Positions 60,410 to 64,000 of a stretch of 64,000 nt of DNA are shown in pieces. Made by a program: the position numbers and the translations under genes. The DNA is taken from NCBI RefSeq assembly GCF_016086655.4, contig NC_052132.2, positions 11,348,805-11,412,804 of the forward strand. Reading direction: 5' to 3'. Position 1 is the stretch's first letter. The number at the start of each line of letters is the position of its first letter. The DNA is from Lepeophtheirus salmonis. Taxonomy: Eukaryota > Arthropoda > Copepoda > Siphonostomatoida > Caligidae. The notes under the pieces were generated by a model. That model worked only from the letters and a program-made list of their open reading frames with translations, searched no databases and was not told where the DNA came from.

Positions 60410-60785
60410 TTCTCAATCAGACGCAGGCCAACTGAGATAGAGACCAAAATAGATCGTGTGTCAGCGCATTTAGATGCAGGAATGAGTTATAACGAGATCT
60501 CCCGGATTGTTCCCTGCTCTAAGGGTCTCATTATCAAGATTAAAAAGTTAAATGACACAAATAAGAGCCTTGAGAGGAGCTTGAAAGTGTTGGGAAAAGC
60601 CGAATAATTGCAAGCGGACTTTCTGGACTTTTTGATTTCCAAAGGGCTTCAAAATCGGCGCGAACAGGTATCTGGAGGTCATAGTAGATCAAGACTAACT
60701 TACCAACAGTAACAATATTTTCCAGCAAAACTCCAGTGCAAAGCCCAGAAAAAGCTCAGAAATTTTGTAAAGACAATTTTGCGAA
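60410..60785 (+). mobile_element. Tc1-like transposase N-terminal fragment
   Basis: The plus strand reads IETKIDRVSAHLDAGMSYNE, then ISRIVPCSKGLIIKIKK and NKSLERSLKVLGKAE, a first helix-turn-helix (hxxLhxxGhxxxxIAxxhxxSxxxVxxhxK pattern), then a decayed linker. The catalytic core (acid blocks) is missing; the frames after about 60700 are unrecognisable. The antisense frame 60540-60728 is a shadow. Confidence 0.5.
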
Positions 60786-60789
60786 TTTA

Positions 60790-62335
60790 TAATGTTACAA
60801 CTTGTACTTTTTGAGATTTTTTTTTTTTACAACTATATTTCAACGTTATTACAACATCTATTCAATACAAATTTTAATCATATTAAACACACGTATTAAA
60901 AAACAGGACGATAGGGAGTTCTCGTACTTCTTAATTTATATAAAATATGCTGTATTTTGGTCACAATAAAATATATTTTGTCCAACCCAAAACCAATATA
61001 AATAAGACAGAAATCTTTTGGTCTTTCTGTAGGGCCCTCAACTCATCTATTGGATTATATTCTAATTGTAGTCGTTCCATCTTTCTCTCAATCAACGGTA
61101 AGTAGCATTTCTTATTGTTTTCTGACTTCAGTAATTCTCGAATTGTTTTTTTATTCGTTCCTTTCACATACTTAAAAAAAACTATCTCTCGGGCCAAATG
61201 TCATCTTATTCAAATATATTTGAGTTAAAATATCCCTCTGTTCCAATTCTTCACTAAACATAAAAAAAGTGTAAAAAATTCTCCCACAAGGTCTAGTCTC
61301 TTTCTAATTGATGAATTCGTCATGTATTCTAGTCTTGAATTCCCATCCACAGGTTGTTGCCATTTCAAAGTTGATTAAACTTTTTTTGAAAATTCAGAAT
61401 TATTTCCATTGTTTTTCGATGAAAGCATACAATTCGCATGGACACACTCAATACAGCTTTTTACTTCCAAAGCGAAGTTGAAGAGAAACTATGTTTTTCC
61501 CCTTTGTTTATTTGTTAGTCAGCAGGATTCTGGAAAAAGTTACAAATTGATTTGGATCAAACTTGGCACGAAGGCTACATATAGAGTCGTTCAGATAAAT
61601 CCGACCAATCTTTAACTACATATTGAGCAGTACGTAAAGTATTTAACTAGGTTATTTCAATCAGGGAAAACTAGATTTCATAGAATTACATTTTTTTTTT
61701 TTTTTTTTGACAAATTAAAGGAAGGAAATTGTGAAAAAGGGAATCAAACATAGGAAAAATATCCTTATTATTTTTCAATCTATTAAATTAAATACCATAC
61801 TACTTACATAAATTTTCAAAATAATTTATATAATATCAATAATTACATGATTAGTTAGAATTAAGAATTATGTTTTTCTTTCTCTTTTTCAAGAACTACA
61901 TATTATACGTCTATTATTTCATTTTCTGTGTGAGTGAACTTTACTATTGGAATCAGATGCAAAGTTTTTGGCAAACATATTGAAAAATAAGCAACATTTA
62001 TTTATAAAGTTTGAACACAAAGAATGTCCTTGGTCACATTAATCACCGAACCAACTCAAGTTAGAAAAAAGAAATTGTTGTTTATCATCCCTCACAAAAA
62101 ATGATCTAAACTGAATAAAAAAATTTAATATTTTCAAACATTTCTGTGGAATATATCTCACAATTTCATACTCTTTATTAGACATGTCTGTAGTAGAAGG
62201 TAATTGCTATAATAAATAATTATTTTGAGAAATAAAATATACATGAATCAGAATTGTGGAAAAAAATAATAATATGTCTTCATTATTATAGCTGTAACCA
62301 AGTAATTCATAAATATTAGCACATAGTAAAAAAAT
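60790..62335. other. AT-rich interval with a short dispersed motif
   Basis: AT-rich, with an 18-base T run at 61691-61708. The segment 61465-61605 contains GCGAAGTTGAAGAGAAACTA, then TTTGTTAGTCAGCAGGATTC and TTGGATCAAACTTGGCACGA. It resembles short dispersed segments near 10590 and 41716, though similarity between the copies is limited. A minus-strand frame at 60961-61197 is lysine-rich and unassigned. Confidence 0.35.
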
Positions 62336-62344
62336 AATACAACT

Positions 62345-62820
62345 TTGTTTTTCAAGGCAACCCCTATGAATTTTATAAAAAAGTCATTTTTGGCATTGAA
62401 GGACATGGACATTGCAGTCACTACAAGAAAGCACAAGTCGATGAGGCAGCATGCATTGGAACTCAATGTTAGACATTGGGCTGTGAGAAAGTGTATGAAT
62501 GGCTTTTATGTATGTAGTTCAAACAAGACCAACCAGGCCAAAAGAGCTTATAAATTTTTGACTTGTTTAAAGGTGGGGAGGAGTTTGGCCAACCACCTTG
62601 CAAGACTCTTCCCCCTTGACTATTCCATTTGGTGCATAGTCGAGAAGAGAGTACCCCTTATCTAAATTTGGATGCCCTAAAGGCCTCTGTCGAACAGCAG
62701 TGAGTGGCTATGTCCGAGGCATACAAAAAAAAATTCTTTCCAGTTTAAAGACTGGTAGCAGAATGTATACTGATACCTCCAGTGTCTTATCCCAACTCGA
62801 TACATTTCTCAGATGGTGTA
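62345..62820 (+). mobile_element. Tc1/mariner-like transposase relic, internally deleted
   Basis: The open frame 62345-62665 starts with a helix-turn-helix-like part (MRQHALELNVRHWAVRKCMN), then runs through a short decayed linker into the C-terminal catalytic motif RLFPLDYSIWCIVEKRV (third Asp intact, about 62617-62640). Across frameshifts come LDALKASVEQQ-like sequence and AMSEAYKKKFFP. The block with the first two catalytic Asp is missing, the same deletion type seen in several neighbours. The minus-strand frame 62248-62466 overlaps and is not considered real. Confidence 0.65.
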
Positions 62821-62829
62821 AGGAGATGG

Positions 62830-64000
62830 TTAAAATCTCATCCATATTTGGTTAGTAACTTTTAGAAACATTTTTCAAAAGAAATTCGATAAATCTATGA
62901 GGGTTGAGTAACATGCCTTGGTTGATTTGATATTGAATTAACTAGATATATTAATTGTCAGCAATTTTATCATGTTCATTGTATGTTCCATAATTTTGTT
63001 TTGTTCCAAAATATTTCCTTAAAAATTTCCGTTCGACGTTCTTCCTTTTACAATTTTTTCTTTCGGCGCTAAGTCCGACCATTAAAGATATTAAACCATT
63101 AACCTTTTTTTACATGTCAACTACAAAAAAGATGAAATTCAAATAGAAAAAATTATCTGATAAAGTAAGGAATCATCTTTTTAGCATAGGATGTAATATA
63201 TATAATGGAAATCATAATATTGAAGAAAACGGGATAAATAATGATAAATTGATTGGCAATATTATAGTCGACAGTTTTGCATGGGTGCTATTTTCATTTC
63301 TTCACTAGATATTATTAACATTTTTTTATTTTTTTAAATTGGTAAATTTATATAAGACGGTGAAGACATCTCAATATTATGTATATTTTTTGTATAAATA
63401 TAAAGCCAATAATATATTCAAAAAACTGAATAATAATTAATTAACAAAAAATTATAATTTGATATTTTTTATCATTATTCTCGTAAACCCAAATTTACAT
63501 ACTTAAATTTATTAAAATTATTTTAGAAACACTATATAAAAAAGAAGTTTGATCAAACCAAACCTGTAACTTTTTCTGTCATTCTAGTGACTAACAAACA
63601 AATAGAGGCAAAACCGTTATGAGTTTTTTTGTTTTTGTTTTAAATAAAGGGTTTTAATGGAAAATTTCATAAAAAGAATACTGTCTTGTAAGCGTATCCG
63701 GCCGGTGAGTTGGTAGATATCGTTTTCCATTATAAATGGCATACCTTTCTGTTGAGTTTTCTTAAAAGTATGATCTTAGTAGTCTTTCAGTGTAATTTCG
63801 AGTCATCTCCTTACTTACAAAGTTCAGTTTTTTTTAAATATTTTCAATTTTCTATGGCCTAATCCAATCCAACTAAAATTCAGTTTTAATACATACAAAC
63901 ACACACTAATGGAGAGTGAGTCCGGTACAAATGTCACTCTCACGTCAGTTGTTCATTTTGCTTTTTTACGACAACATATCCCCATCTTCTTTTAATCAGG
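62830..64000. other. AT-rich interval, no gene recognised
   Basis: AT-rich to the window end; no frame or repeat recognised. Confidence 0.45.

Noticed and set aside
1..64000. Bacterial-type features, CRISPR arrays, rRNA and tRNA genes
   Set aside because: No Shine-Dalgarno-linked frames, no regularly spaced short identical repeats with unique spacers, and no rRNA- or tRNA-like sequence was recognised by eye; a tRNAscan-SE/Rfam run would be decisive for small RNAs.

Overview
This 64 kb window is AT-rich (well over 60% A+T by eye) nuclear DNA of an animal, with no operons, ribosome-binding sites or dense coding. Long poly-A/T runs, microsatellites, dispersed repeat families and many decayed transposase and reverse-transcriptase relics point to an invertebrate with a transposon-laden genome. 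The abundance and style of Tc1/mariner relics (several ending in GGHI-, GGYI- or GDYIE-like C-termini) recall caligid copepods such as salmon lice. That attribution is inference. No convincing host gene, rRNA, tRNA or CRISPR was found. Nearly all the coding signal comes from dead mobile elements, recognised by conserved motifs read across frameshifts and stops, so their coordinates are approximate.

Layout. 1-6 kb: family A repeat (copy 1, with a large insertion), palindromes, family C repeat (copy 1). 6.5-9.75 kb: a Tc1-like transposase relic on the minus strand, an uncertain relic, then a mariner on the plus strand with both terminal inverted repeats (TIRs). 11.5-15.6 kb: a Ty3/gypsy pol relic on the plus strand, flanked by related repeats. 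16.6-23.8 kb: family B and A repeats, a non-autonomous hAT element with a perfect 8-bp target-site duplication (TSD) at 18183-18349, and a deleted Tc1/mariner with matching TIRs at 23051-23762. 24.9-32.5 kb: four Tc1/mariner fragments and an inverted family B copy. 34.4-39 kb: a mosaic on the minus strand of two mariner pieces, an I/R1-like LINE with an RNase H domain, and a second LINE of another type. 39-42.3 kb: no genes seen. 42.3-44.1 kb: family C copy 2, a long version with an unclassified decayed minus-strand coding region. Copy 1 looks like its miniature derivative.

45.3-55.1 kb: a nearly full-length DD37D-type (maT-like) transposase relic, a 16-bp minisatellite and several further Tc1-like pieces. 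57-58.2 kb: a P-element/THAP9-like transposase C-terminal relic behind a roughly 120-bp tandem repeat. 59.5 kb: a cluster of 17/18-bp repeats, two of which form a perfect hairpin. 60.4-62.8 kb: two more Tc1-like fragments.

The elements do not work together as a pathway; the window is a graveyard of nested, internally deleted transposons. The strongest candidates for something undescribed are the family C element, the dispersed families A and B, and the hairpin cluster at 59.5 kb.
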